Notes: a model not told the origin generated them from the letters alone. Shown: positions 21,252 through 31,915, counted from the first letter of the stretch. The stretch: 64,000 nucleotides of DNA from Meta bourneti (GCA_933210815.1 OW119923.1:95775474-95839473), one strand, 5' to 3'. A program made the numbers and translations.

Positions 21252-21826
21252 TAAACCTTCTTGTGGTTACCTCGATGAGGTATCTAACCATGAGCAAAAC
21301 TGACCAGATCTCTAATGATGACGAGATACGTCGTCATTAGAGAAAAACTGACCGCAACTTGACGAGATACTTCGTCATTAGAGAAAAACTGACCAGATCT
21401 TGATGACGAGATATGTCGTCATTAGAGAAAAACGGACCAGATCTTGACGAGATACATCGTCATGAGAGAAAAACTGACCGCATCTTGACGAGATACGTCG
21501 TCATTAGAGAAAAACTGACCAGATCTTGATGACGAGATACGTCGTCATTAGAGAAAAAAGGACCAGATCTTGACGAGATACATCGTCATTAGAGAAACAC
21601 TGACCGCATCTTGACGAGATACGTCGTCATTAGAGAAAAACTGATCAGATCTTGATGACGAGATACGTCATTAGAGAAAAACGGACCAGATCTTGACGAG
21701 ATACATCGTCATTAGAGAAACACCGACCGCATCTTGACGAGATACGTCGTCATTAGAGAAAAACTGACCGCATCTTGACGAGATACGTCGTCATTTGAGA
21801 AAAACTAAGCAGATCTTGATAAAGTA
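21252..21826. mobile_element. TTAA-MITE D with higher-order satellite array
   Basis: The left end (TAAACCTTCTTGTGGTTACC then TCGATGAGGTATC) matches the MITE left end; the right end is lost. About 13 units of ~41 bp follow (GACGAGATACGTCGTCATTA with GAGAAAAACTGACC). They are organised in a three-unit cycle of 125-126 bp: GACCAGATCTTGATGACGAG-type starts occur at 21391, 21517 and 21642. Confidence 0.8.
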
Positions 21827-21871
21827 AGAAGTCGCCACCATTTTATAATTCGTACGATCCATATTTTTCAA

Positions 21872-21950
21872 GTAGGTAGGTATTTTAATTCACGTCGCAC
21901 TGGAGCAATACAATGGGCTATTTGACGATGGTCCGGGATCAATCATATCT
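21872..21950 (-). repeat. SINE-A copy 14, tail fragment
   Basis: GTAGGTAGGTATTTTAATTC to CGGGATCAATC; the rest is missing. Confidence 0.8.
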
Positions 21951-22325
21951 TTCAGGAAAACATCTTACAACGAGTAATAAATGTAACCAACCCTATTGCT
22001 GCAAAGTGGAGAAGATTAACTCAAAAACTGTAGATAAAGATAAAACCGTAAAATATTGAAGAACATTTAATCTGTTTTAAAAATATGTAATTCGACGTTT
22101 TCTTCGTCCAATCTATGACATTGAAACCAAGATGGCACAATAACATGGTTTGTAAGGAACAAATACAATATTTTATCACACCTCATTAGAAAGTCGCCCC
22201 AATTTCACAGTTGTGCTACCATCTATGTTTCCAGGAAAAAGTCATCCAGCAAATCATAAATAACCACGTATACAACTAATACTATATAATTAGCAGTAAA
22301 GAATAACAAAACATCAACAGAGTAC
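21951..22325. other. AT-rich, nothing recognised
   Basis: No supported feature. Confidence 0.5.
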
Positions 22326-22552
22326 CTTTTTATTTTTGCCCACAAACCCGTCACTAATCCGTTATCTTCTTGAACAATACCCGTTTGCAATTTGACAAAC
22401 ACAAAAGATACATCCTCAAATCCCGAACTACAATAGCCATCCAAGTCACCACCGTCCCTTCTTCCACCGACTCCCTTTTTGTCCAAACAAGTGAAAATGG
22501 GATTTCCACTTCCACTTAATGAATTATTGTTTCCCTGGTAAGACAGCATCAT
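22326..22552 (-). CDS. Speculative exon, unknown product
   Basis: An open frame on the minus strand starts MMLSYQGNNN and can end at a donor-like AAAAAG|GTACTC at 22326. It stays open to 22223 if unspliced. An internal acceptor-like CTGTCTTACCAG lies at its start. Upstream on the same strand is a GC-rich pocket (22610-22690) with a GGGGGCGGGAG GC box. The peptide is Gly/Asp-rich (GRRDGGDLDGYCSSGFED), and I do not recognise it. A chance frame is the simplest alternative. Confidence 0.2.
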
Positions 22553-22794
22553 TTCAACTCCGACTCATGACAGGCTGAAAAAACCTCCATTTCTGTAGGA
22601 AATTATTTCAACGGGGGCCGTTGAGACGATTTTCTTGGAAACAAAGGGCGTTTCTCCCGCCCCCGCAGCCCCAGACAGTCCGGGCGTTGTTATGTGATGG
22701 GATAAATATTAAAGGTGGCAAACGGATCTCGTATCCAATTAGTGCCAACAAATAAATCCTTTTCAGCCGTATTTTTTTCTTCAAAAATTGGAGG

Positions 22795-23256
22795 ATGTTT
22801 CTGAAGCAGGAAAGCGAAACTTATTGGATTAATGCCCATTGGGTTTGATAAGGGAAGGTTGTTTCGCGTTGTCTTACGGCGTTAATTATCTTGTAGAAAT
22901 TGGATGTTTTTGTTCTTTTAAAAAGTAGTAGGGGATAGGTAGTTGTATTACCATCGCATTGGAGCAACTCAATAGGTCACTGGCGATGGCCCGAGATCAA
23001 TCACGAAGGGAAAGATACATCATAATTTTGAACCACGATCGGATGACAAGATCAACACCGGAGGTATCATCCTATACTCCAAACGTAGCCAACGTGAGGA
23101 GATTCCTTCTTTTCTTTTCCAAAATTGAAGGTAATGGTAATTATAATTAACGTCGTACTGGCGCAACACAACAGGCTATTGACGACGGTCCAGGATTAAT
23201 CCTAAAGATCAACCTCCGAGGACAACACGTAATTTTGAACCACGGTCAGATGACGG
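22795..23256. repeat. ~472-bp tandem duplication, unit 1
   Basis: CTGAAGCAGGAAAGCGAAAC at 22801 recurs at 23273 as CTGAAGCAGTAAAGCGAAAC. The following ~130 bp (GATTAATGCCCATTGGGTTT, GGCGTTAATTATCTTGTAGA) are also repeated, each copy running into a SINE-A tail at the same distance. Unit 1 has acquired an extra SINE piece at 23131. Confidence 0.85.
22932..23105 (-). repeat. SINE-A copy 15, head missing
   Basis: Tail GGATAGGTAGTTGTATTACC through CCAACGTGAGGAG. This is the SINE of duplication unit 1, cut short by the next insertion. Confidence 0.85.
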
Positions 23257-23258
23257 AA
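23131..23258 (-). repeat. SINE-A copy 16, tail half
   Basis: Tail variant GTAATGGTAATTATAATTAA (GGTAAT-type instead of TAGG) through GAACCACGGTCAGATGACGG. Confidence 0.85.
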
Positions 23259-23728
23259 ATTTGAGGACGTTTCTGAAGCAGTAAAGCGAAACTTATTGGA
23301 TTAATACCCATTGGGTTTGATAAGGGAAGATTGTTTCGTGTGGTCTTTCGGCGTTAATTGTCTTGTAGAAATTGGATGGTTTTGTTATTTGGAAATGTAG
23401 TAGGGCGGGTAGGTTGTTGAATTAACGTCGCACTGGAGCAACACAACTGGCTATCGGCAACGGTCCGAGATCAATCCCGAAAAGAAGTATCCGAGGACAC
23501 CTCGTCATTTTGAACCACTGTCAGGTGACGAGAACAACACCTGAGATAGCACTCCACGCTCCAAATTTCCACACCACGCCAACAAGAGGACATTTTAGGC
23601 CACTACAAATCTAACATGTACCATCTCCCACTTACCTCACGGTCTTGGGTGGACGGAGTTTCAGACTTGCAACCCTCCGCTTGGGGCTAATCCGCTACTC
23701 CTCCAACAGGGTAACCGCCGAAAAAGTA
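23257..23728. repeat. ~472-bp tandem duplication, unit 2
   Basis: Partner of 22795-23256, carrying a nearly complete SINE-A (23405-23716). Confidence 0.8.
23405..23716 (-). repeat. SINE-A copy 17, full length
   Basis: Tail GGGTAGGTTGTTGAATTAAC, body, head CTCCTCCAACAGGGTAACCG. It lies within duplication unit 2. Confidence 0.88.
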
Positions 23729-23755
23729 GTAAAATAAAATATTGTTGAATAACTG

Positions 23756-24063
23756 TTAACCCTCTAAGTGGTTTCGACGAGATATCTCGTTCAATATTTG
23801 GTAAGTTTAGCCAATGGCGAGATATCTCGTCCATTAAAATCTGGTCAGTTTTCTTAGTAACGAAATAGTCGCCCTAAGATCCAAGAAGGAAAAACAAATT
23901 GTCTCTAGCCTAGAAACTGGTGACAGTTTGGAAGTTGCAATGCTGGCTGGCCATTACAGGGCAGTCTTCGACGCCCTGTAATGGCCGTTACAGGGCAGTC
24001 AATGGCCAGTCAGCGTCGAAGACTGCCCTGTAATGGCCAGTTATAAACCTCCAGGAGGGTTAA
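23756..24063. mobile_element. TTAA-MITE E with a long stem-loop insert
   Basis: Perfect TTAA at both ends (23756-23759, 24060-24063), left CCCTCTAAGTGGTTTCGACG and right AAACCTCCAGGAGGG. Only two palindromic units remain on the left. The right half holds a perfect 28-bp inverted repeat at 23947-23974 and 24013-24040 (CTGGCCATTACAGGGCAGTC...), with CAGGGCAGTC also repeated within the loop. Confidence 0.85.
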
Positions 24064-24439
24064 CTATCTGTAAGAGAGAATGTAGTTGTTTTTAAATGCA
24101 TATATTATTTGTTGTACTGACAAGCCATCTGATGCCGACTGTGGTTTCAGTGACTTGTTATGTAGGTGTAGTGTGGCTCCAACGAGTAGGCAGTCGACAT
24201 TGGATCAGTCGAGTTTAGAATAGGTGTGGAAGGTAGTTGAATTTACGTCTCACTGGATCAACTCGGTGTGGAAGCCCATTAGGAAAAGACTGCCGTAGTC
24301 AAAAGCCTGGATCGCCAAAGCCCTGCCATCGCTTTCGATGAGGAACGATTTTGAACTGGAATCTGCACTTAAGACGCAAGTTATGGATGTGCTTTGTTTA
24401 CGTTACCACCAGTTCCCAAATTTAACTAATGAACTAGTT
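24064..24439. other. Unassigned with a small SINE-A tail at 24226-24268
   Basis: GGAAGGTAGTTGAATTTACG and TCACTGGATCAACTCGG are a minus-strand SINE-A tail piece. The rest shows nothing. Confidence 0.55.
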
Positions 24440-24655
24440 TTGTTATATCGTCGCTTTACCATCAAAACCTGTCTGGAAATCGAAATTTTTCAGGAGCGAC
24501 AAAAAACAAGGAACTAAATTATGGAACTGCTGCTAGGTACAAGATTTAAACAATTCACCGATAGTTCTTTATAACTGATGACTAAGAAGCCTTTTAAACA
24601 AGCTAGTAATCATATTTGAACTTAATAAACCAAAAAATGGGACATGAGGTTTGGT
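24440..24655. repeat. Dispersed repeat Z, copy 1
   Basis: Similar to 61078-61330: shared TATCGTCG(C/T)TTTAC(C/T)ATCAAAA, TTCAGGAGCGACAAAAAACA, and ATTCACCGATAGTTCTTTATAAC. Identity is moderate. Family unknown. MITE F inserted in its 3' part. Confidence 0.65.
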
Positions 24656-24656
24656 A

Positions 24657-24836
24657 TTAACCTTTCTGTGGTTGTTTCGACGAGGTATCTCGTCATTAGC
24701 AAAACTGATCAGATCTTGATGGAAGATATATTTTGTAATTAGAAGAAAACTGACCAGATCTTGATCTCGTCATCTTCAGAAATACAGGATTATCTTGATG
24801 GACGAGATATCTTTTCGGAACCACTTGGAAGGTTAA
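24657..24836. mobile_element. TTAA-MITE F, shortest complete copy
   Basis: TTAA at 24657-24660 and 24833-24836, ends CCTTTCTGTGGTTGTTTCGA and CGGAACCACTTGGAAGG. At 180 bp with three or four diverged units, it approximates the unexpanded form of the family. It splits dispersed repeat Z. Confidence 0.85.
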
Positions 24837-25479
24837 AACTACGATTGACTGTCCATAAACACCAAACTAAAATAATGCGAATAAATTAAAAGCAGTTTAC
24901 CAAATTTCCGTCATTCATCCTAAATATTTCTCGGAATATATCGGAATTCAAAGCTAACAAAATCTTCATAAAAACAACTCTTCAAAACATGCCATTAGTT
25001 TTATTGATATTTCGGGTTCCATACTTGATGGAAATTATTTGTTTTCTATCAGAAAAATGTTAATATTTTTTCAAAACAGGAAAATATAGGGGTTCTTGGA
25101 GGAAGATTTCAATTTCCAGAAACGCCTTGAATTAGTGTGGAGACTGTTTCGAAGTTATTGGACATTTTTTTTATTTCATGAAAGATGTTCCAAAGTTTTT
25201 AATAGTAGCAAATTAATAAAAGTATTGATTATCGTGATGCAAAGATTTCAATTTTGAGGATCGTAAAAAATTCAATTTCGAGGATCGCAAAAAATTCAAT
25301 TTTTGGAATTGTAAGAAATTGGACGTACAAAATGATAATAGAACATAAAACCCATTTCTGAAAAGAATATAATTACACGAAACTATTTAAAATAAATAAA
25401 TAAATTTCTGTTATGTACATTAGCACAAATGCTTGTTATGAAAAAAGTAATGTTCAAAACAAGGGATTCTATTTTAAAA
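24837..25479. other. AT-rich, with a small 26-bp tandem repeat
   Basis: At 25245-25325, AAAAAATTCAATTT and GAGGATCG words repeat about three times. Otherwise nothing is recognised. Confidence 0.55.
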
Positions 25480-25481
25480 TA

Positions 25482-26887
25482 CACTGCTGGCCACCCAAAT
25501 TGCAACACCAAGAAAGACAAGAGATATCACAACAAAATTTATTTTGTAGATAACATGTTGACCAAGTATCAAATGATTAAATTTATAGACTTCTGTGAAG
25601 TGTGGTTCCTGCCAAAATCAGTAGCCAGAGTAGCCGCCATTGTTGGAGATCACCGCTGCCACACGCCTCGGCATTGATTCAAAGAAACTTTGGATGTGTT
25701 CTTGGGGTACAGCAGACCAAGCAGCTTCCACACGTTGCCAAAGTTGATCTGGTGTGGCAGCTGGGGATGTATTCTGAGTCAATCGTTGAGCAACCATGGA
25801 CCACATGTTTTCTATCGGCGAAAGATCCGGAGAGCGAGCTGGCCAGGGAAGCAATTCAATCTGGCGTTTGACGAACCCTTGGGCAATGCGTGCCACGTGT
25901 GGTCGCGCATTATCCTGTTGAAATATGGCTGTGGGCAAGCCCTGAAGGTAAGGAAGGACAACTGGCTCCAACACCTCGGAGATGTAGCGCTGGCTGTTTA
26001 AAGTACCGGCAATGCGTACTAGAGGAGTGCGAGAGTGATATCCAATACCGCCCCATACCATAATACCGGGTGCAGGACCAGTGTAGCGGTGCATAACGCA
26101 GCTGTTCAGCATCCTCTCTCCACGGTGTCTCCAGACTCGAATCCGACCATCGTGGTGTTGCAGACAGAAGCGTGACTCGTCAGTAAAGACAATTTCATTC
26201 CATTCTGCCGTCCACATCCTTCTTTCATCGCACCATTGGCGGCGGAAACGTCTGTGGTTCTGCGTCAAGGGTAGACAAAGCAATGGACGTCTTGCGGACA
26301 GACCACTCTGCTGTAAACGGCGTCGAATGGTACGCGCAGACACTGGATGATGCGGTACAGACTGAATGTGCTGTGCTATGGTTCGTGATGTGGCTGAGCG
26401 ATCCGTCACTGCCATACGCACAATATGCCTGTCATCACGTGAAGTGGTGCACTGAGGTGGATGCGATCGAACACGTCGGTCCGTCGTACCCTCCTGCATC
26501 CAACGATCACATATCCGCATTACAGTTGTTTGGTTTCGTCCAACACGACTACCGATTTCCCTGAAAGATAATCCACAATCTCGGTAGGCCACTATCCTTC
26601 TTCTGTCGAACTCGGATACTTGATCAAAAGATGATAGCTATTTTCTACGAGGCATAATTGATCGTTTTTTTGAAAAAACCACAAGAAAAACACAATTACC
26701 GTACTTGAAATCGTCGAAATCTCCAAGCCTTAAATAGCGCTTTGAAGTGGCGCCACAGGCGCGCGTGATGTGCGTCTGCGCTGAAATTCGAATCATTTGC
26801 ATATCTCACCTCCGCTAATGCATGTTGTAAATTTCATATTATTTGCATGCTTCCTTCAGGGTGTTGCATTTACGGTGGCCAGCAGTG
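25482..26887 (-). mobile_element. Tc1-type transposon, copy 2
   Basis: Same ends as the 15.3 kb copy (CACTGCTGGCCACC at 25482, GGTGGCCAGCAGTG ending 26887), TA duplications at 25480-25481 and 26888-26889, length 1406 bp. The element lies in reverse orientation and its transposase is disabled by one nonsense codon. Confidence 0.97.
25618..26655 (-). pseudogene. Tc1 transposase with a nonsense codon at position 6
   Basis: The frame matches the intact copies over its full length, but the sixth codon, CAG (Gln) in the others, is TAG here (26638-26640). The next codon also differs. One residue is missing near the GFFVNRQ segment (reads GFVKRQ). Everything after the stop is open, and the acidic triad (FTDESRF, QQDNARPH, SPIENMW) is preserved. 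Translation from a downstream start would lose the first helix of the DNA-binding domain, so this copy is probably inactive but could still be moved by enzyme from copies 1 or 3. Confidence 0.92.
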
Positions 26888-26889
26888 TA

Positions 26890-27326
26890 TTTAAAGAAAG
26901 ATAAATTAGAGAAAAATGCAATCTAATAAAATTCCTTTGCATGCTTATTAGCATGGAAAGGTATTCTGATCCATGAAATCAAAGAGAAACATTTATGTGC
27001 AGTACTGTAAAAGTTTAATTTTTTGCTTCTTCATTTATCCCTGCATTTGTGGTGCCTGTTATGATGTGAAAAAATTAAAAACATACTTCATTTGTGTATT
27101 CTTAGAGCTATACAGGTTGTTTCAAAAATATCTTGTCAAATTGTAAAGGGACGCAGAAGGGCCCAAAATAAACATTTTTTTGTCAAAGAATGCTTCTTCG
27201 GAAATGCCACGTTTATGAGGTAGAGGGCGTTAGTTGGTCCAGTCGATAAACATCGTTTCTGTGATGTAAGGCGTCATTCCCTGTTCGGATTTTCAACGGC
27301 ATGCATCACTAAGAAAATTCGAGGGG
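26890..27326. other. Possible single end of another Tc1/mariner-type element
   Basis: At 27114 TATACAGGTTGTTTCAAAAA resembles the TA plus CAGG...TTTCAAAAA ends of IS630-Tc1-mariner elements. No matching inverted end is visible; the SINE at 27327 may have replaced it. The rest is unassigned. Confidence 0.35.
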
Positions 27327-27597
27327 TAATTAATTAACATCGCACTGGAGCAACACAACGGACGCAATTGGCGACAATCCGCGATCACTCCCGAAGGAAA
27401 AGATCCAAGAACTACGCCGCGTAATTTGAATCCACGGTCAGATGACGAAGTCACGCATGAGCTGGCACCCCACTCTCCATACTTCCACACCATGCCAACG
27501 TGGAACATTTGAGACCACGACTGATTTAACGTGCATCAGCCCCCTTTGTACACGGCGCTAATCCGTTACTCTTCCAACCGGGTTATCCCGTCCCTTG
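27327..27597 (-). repeat. SINE-A copy 19, internal deletion near the head
   Basis: Tail GGGGTAATTAATTAACATCG, body, head GTTACTCTTCCAACCGGG. The stretch coding box B (tRNA T-arm region) is deleted after TACACGGCG. Confidence 0.88.
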
Positions 27598-27724
27598 GTC
27601 AAACACTGGATTCATGGTGTTTCGTTTTTCTCGCATGGAGTGTTTACATAAAAGGGTTTCTTAAAATTGTAAAATTTGAACATTTTAATGACTGGATGAA
27701 AAAACTATTTACATAAAATACTTA

Positions 27725-28609
27725 TTAACCCTCCAAGTGGTTTCAACAAGATATCTCGTCCATCAAGATCCGACCAATTTTAATAATGACGAGGAATCTT
27801 GTCATAAAGATATTGCCGTTTTTTTCATGGTGTCGAAATCAAGATCTGATCAGTTTTGTTCTGATGACGCGATATCTCGTTCATCAAGATCCGATCAGTT
27901 TTCTTCTGATGGCGCGATATCTCCTTCATCAAGATCTGATCAGTTTTTTTTCTGATGATGCGATATCTCGTTCATCAAGATCCGATCAGTTTTCTTCTGA
28001 TGACGCGATATCTCCTTCATCAAGATCTGATCAGTTTTTTTCTGATGATGCGATATCTCGTTCAAGGTCTGATCAGTTTTCTTCTGATGACGCGATATCT
28101 CGTTCAAGATCTGATCAGTTTTCTTCTGATGACGCGATATCTCCTTCATCAAGATCTGATCAGTCTTCTTCTGATGACGCGATATCTCGTTTAAGGTCTG
28201 ATCAGTTTTCTTCTGATGACGCGATATCTCGTTCAAGATCTGATCAGTTTTCTTCTGATGACGCGATATCTCCTTCATCAAGATCTGATCAGTTTTGTTC
28301 TGATGACGTGATATCTCGTTCATGAAGATCCGATCAGTTTTCTTCTGATGGCGCGATATCTCGTTCATCAATATCTGATCAGTTTTCTTCTGATGATGCG
28401 ATATCTCGTTCATCAAGATCTGATCAGTTTTCTTCTGATGACGCGATATCTCGTTCAAGATCTGATCAGTTTTGTTCTGATGGCGCGATATCTCGTTCAT
28501 CAAGAACCGATCAGTTTTCTTCTGATGACGCGATATCTCGTTCATAAAGATCTGAGTCAGTTTTGCTGATTGCGAGATACCTCGTCGAGACAACCACCAG
28601 GAGGGTTAA
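27725..28609. mobile_element. TTAA-MITE G, 885 bp with ~18-20 satellite units
   Basis: Perfect TTAA at 27725-27728 and 28606-28609; ends CCCTCCAAGTGGTTTCAACA and CAACCACCAGGAGGG. The interior is an array of ~38-45 bp units (GATGACGCGATATCTCGTTC plus AAGATCTGATCAGTTTTCTT). A three-unit higher-order block of ~129 bp is visible: TTCAAGGTCT at 28061 and TTTAAGGTCT at 28190. Frames up to 217 codons cross it on both strands but are pure repeat periodicity, not genes. Confidence 0.9.
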
Positions 28610-29204
28610 ATATAAGATTAATTATTATATCATGTACTTAAAATGAGAATTTTTTCAAACACGCTACATAACATCAAGTTAAATCGCATCATAAAAGTCC
28701 CATTTGCTTCATCTCTTGAAAAAGCACTTATCTGTTAATGTGACCCTCTCTTAACGGTTATTCCAATGACCTTAAAGGGAACTTTTGAGATTGAGTTCGT
28801 TTAATTGCCTCAGCGCTTAGGAACAGCTATGGCAAAAATAAGAGTTTCTGTATGCTGCAGAGTTCTGGCACAAAGCACAGCAGCCATAAAAAGATGTAGG
28901 CCCAGAACCTCCTCTAATCATTGAAGTCGTATGTGACTCTTTTACATAGCGATGCTTTAAGAAGAATTGAGGTCATGTTGACCATTTGAGGAACCCATCG
29001 CATCAGTTTGGATGTGGGCCAGAATTTTCATGGGTCTTTCGGAGGGAGCGAGAACATTTAATTTTGAGTTTGAATATAAAAGGAGATGAAAACAGGATGA
29101 GTTATTTTAGTTTCTATACATGTGGTTTTGTAATGCTTGTCTAAATCGTGTTCTAAAATCGTATTTGATTTATAGGATTGGAAATCAGGGATGTGTTAAT
29201 TCAA
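28610..29204. other. Unassigned
   Basis: No repeat or gene recognised. Confidence 0.5.
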
Positions 29205-30130
29205 AACATATCTGAAAGATCAAATAGTTACACATACCTAAACACCCAATATAATTGAATCGGTTATTTAAAAGAGTGTAAGTCATGCGTTAACAAATGT
29301 ACCTTTTTTAAATCCTCTGAGAGCCGATAGATTTGTAAGTAGTGTAGTGTTGCTTTTATTCCACTTATTGGCTAAATTATCACATATTTCTAAAGATTCC
29401 CTGGATTGTTTCAAACTTTTCATAGATTCCATTGCTGGTTTCCTTACAATGGAATACTTTGACAAAATTCCGTTGCTCACTTCCTAAAAATAGAATCATT
29501 TGGAAAAATTATATGGCTCATTTCCTATGAATGGAATCCTTAGACAAGATTCCGTTGCTCACTTCCGAAAAATAGAATCATTTGGAAAAATTTCGTTGTT
29601 GATTTCCTTAGAATAGAATCCTTTGACAAGATTCCGTTGCTCATTGCCGAAAAATAGAATCCTTTGGTAAAACTTCTTTGCCTGATTTCCTTAGAATAGA
29701 ATCCTTTGACAAGATTCCGCTGCTCACTTCCGAAAAATAGAATCCTATGGAAAAATTATATTGCTCATTTCCTCTGAATTGAATCCTTTGGCAAGATTCC
29801 GTTGCTCACTTCCGAAATATAGAATCATTTGGAAAAATTTCATTGCTGATTTCCTTAGAATAGAATCTTTTGGAAAAATTCCATTGCTCATTTCCATAGA
29901 AAATAATTCTTTGGAAAGATTCTATTGCTCATTTCCTATGAATAGAATCATATGAAGAAGTCATGACTGTAGGTTACAAAGTGGAATTATGCGTGTGAAC
30001 CCTTCGGAAGGTTAAATGAACCAATTCAGCAATTCAAAACATGAAAGGGGCTAAAGTAGTTTCACACCTAAACCCCTTAAATAATTGAATCTGTGATTTA
30101 AAAAGTAAGGGTTTTTTAATGAATGAGACC
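29205..30130. repeat. Minisatellite array bounded by ~90-bp direct repeats
   Basis: The core (29437-29955) is about 12 units of ~41 bp (AGAATCCTTTGACAAGATTC, CGTTGCTCACTTCCGAAAAA), often paired as ~82-bp dimers. It is bracketed by a diverged direct repeat: ACCTAAACACCCAATATAAT near 29237 and ACCTAAACCCCTTAAATAAT near 30067, both continuing into TTGAATC...ATTTAAAA. Confidence 0.8.
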
Positions 30131-31284
30131 GATTCAGTTGCTTATCCACTAAAACCTATTAATAAGAACATTAATCATATATAAAGCAAAAATGTGTTTG
30201 AAACAGTAAGAACTCGAATGCAGAACTCAGTATTGGAAAATCAGCATTGCTTCTTGCCTGGAATTTCTAGATCAAAGTAACTATTTTTTAGCTTATTATG
30301 TAGTTTCCTTGGAACCATAGAAGTAAAATTTAATGTAGAACATTACGCACGAGACCAATTTTAAATCAAACTCAAATCAACACAAAACGCCCAAATCTCA
30401 CGAGCCGCAATCGGAAGAGGAAATAATACAAGAGTGTGAAATGGACAGAGCTTGAAAATCTGCTTTCCGGCGCAACGAAACTGCTGAGGAAACGGAAGAG
30501 CGACTTGATTTGTTTGAAACCTCAAAAACTTCCGGACGTAGCCATGTAATCAAAGGCAGGCGAATAATCTTTGTAGATTATTCAAGGATGGATGTACCAT
30601 CTTTAGCTTTGAATTATATAGATATAAGTAAGTTTATTATCTTATCAATCGTTCAAATGGTGCATAAGAATCTATTCATTTTCTAGCGAGGGAGCGAATA
30701 AACCCTCGTGGGTATGTTACTTGAGCATGGAAAAACTCCTCCGATGAAGTGAATTCAGAAGAATTTGAAAGGGGACAAACGAGCATACGTTAGAAAAAAT
30801 TTTTGGTTGGAATGGAAATTTTTTTATCGATTTTTCAGATTCATCTTGATAATTTGGAGGAATAAGAAGAAAAAAACTTGGGTTTCAAAAAGAGATCAAA
30901 GAGATCGAATAATTCGACATCAAAGAGAAAATTGTGCTTTCATATGCAATATGGAATTTAAGAACTCCATTTCCAACGTCATTAAATTGATGTGAATACT
31001 TCATTCTCATTATTCGTTCAATGTAGTTTTACTATAATATATCCTTAGCTTGACAATTCAGTCATTTCAACTAAGTGACAATTTAATACTTTTCATTAGA
31101 GTGGAATAATGAGAGAATTTTTTTGTCAAGATAAATTTATATGGCGGGAGATTTTGTGATGGAACGTTCTTCCTGTACGTATTCCGGACGTCACGTCACT
31201 TGGTTTGTTTTTCGAATACAATTTCGGTACGTCACCAATGAAAATTCGAAATAATGAATTTTGAATTGATATATAATAGTTCAT
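30131..31284. other. AT-rich, nothing recognised except a short shared word
   Basis: GTTCTTCCTGTACGTATTCC with GGACGTCACG at 31165-31200 resembles GTTCCCTGTACGTTTCCGGA at 32850-32880. No gene is supported. Confidence 0.45.
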
Positions 31285-31410
31285 TAGTCAACAAAAATTA
31301 GATCAAATGCCAAACGTCGCCAAAGCGGCGATAAACTACATTTTAAAGTAATCTCGTCTTATGTCTGGTTTTTTTACACTGAAAATTCCTCCTCTCATTA
31401 AGGAATAATG
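31285..31410 (+). repeat. Dispersed repeat Y, copy 1
   Basis: AAATGCCAAACGTCGCCAAA, then GCGATAAACTACA and GTCTGGTTTTTTTACACTGA match 51340-51515 in reverse complement. The last part also occurs at 48437-48480. Confidence 0.65.
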
Positions 31411-31614
31411 ATAAATAAAAGTAAATGTACGTAGATGGGTCAATAATTATCCAAAATGTAGCTGAAATTCCTTTCATCAAAAATAGACAAGTTACGATAG
31501 TGTTATTTTTTAATACATTCACTTCCTTTTCAATGCATTTGTTTCGCAATTTCACAAGCTTATGGAAGTCTCAGGGAAAACCCCGTGTGTATCTGAGCAG
31601 TTGGCCACAACATA

Positions 31615-31915
31615 AAGGAAATATAAAAGTAAAGTGAACAATGGTAACCTTTTAATATGCGCAGGATCATGTGACTAAAACTAGCAGTAACGTGACCTTT
31701 AGCCTACTTTCGTCTGTCGGTTCGAAACAAACATTCATCATCTAATTGTTACGCGCGGCATAGTAAACTGGCGATTTCACCATATTTCTCTCCACTTTAT
31801 TAAAATGCGCATCCTCACTGCCCTGTCACAAGATTTTATATCACCAAACGAGGCGAAAAGATGCCAAATCGCACAACCAAGTCTATTTTTCACAAAGCAG
31901 TCAAGTGAAAAGTCA
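31615..31915 (-). repeat. Repeat X copy 4, truncated
   Basis: Reverse orientation: AAGGAAATATAAAAGTAAAG at the low end, GTAACGTGACCTTTAGCC, GGCGATTTCACCATA, AACGAGGCGAAAAGATGCC. It stops near the GTCACGTGAC block, so the start of the repeat is missing. Confidence 0.75.

Noticed and set aside
27940..28593. 217-codon open frame (and 179 codons on the other strand) with repeated QKKTDQ / SRSDQF motifs
   Set aside because: It is entirely within the TTAA-MITE G array; the repeat period keeps frames open on both strands and there is no start context or domain.
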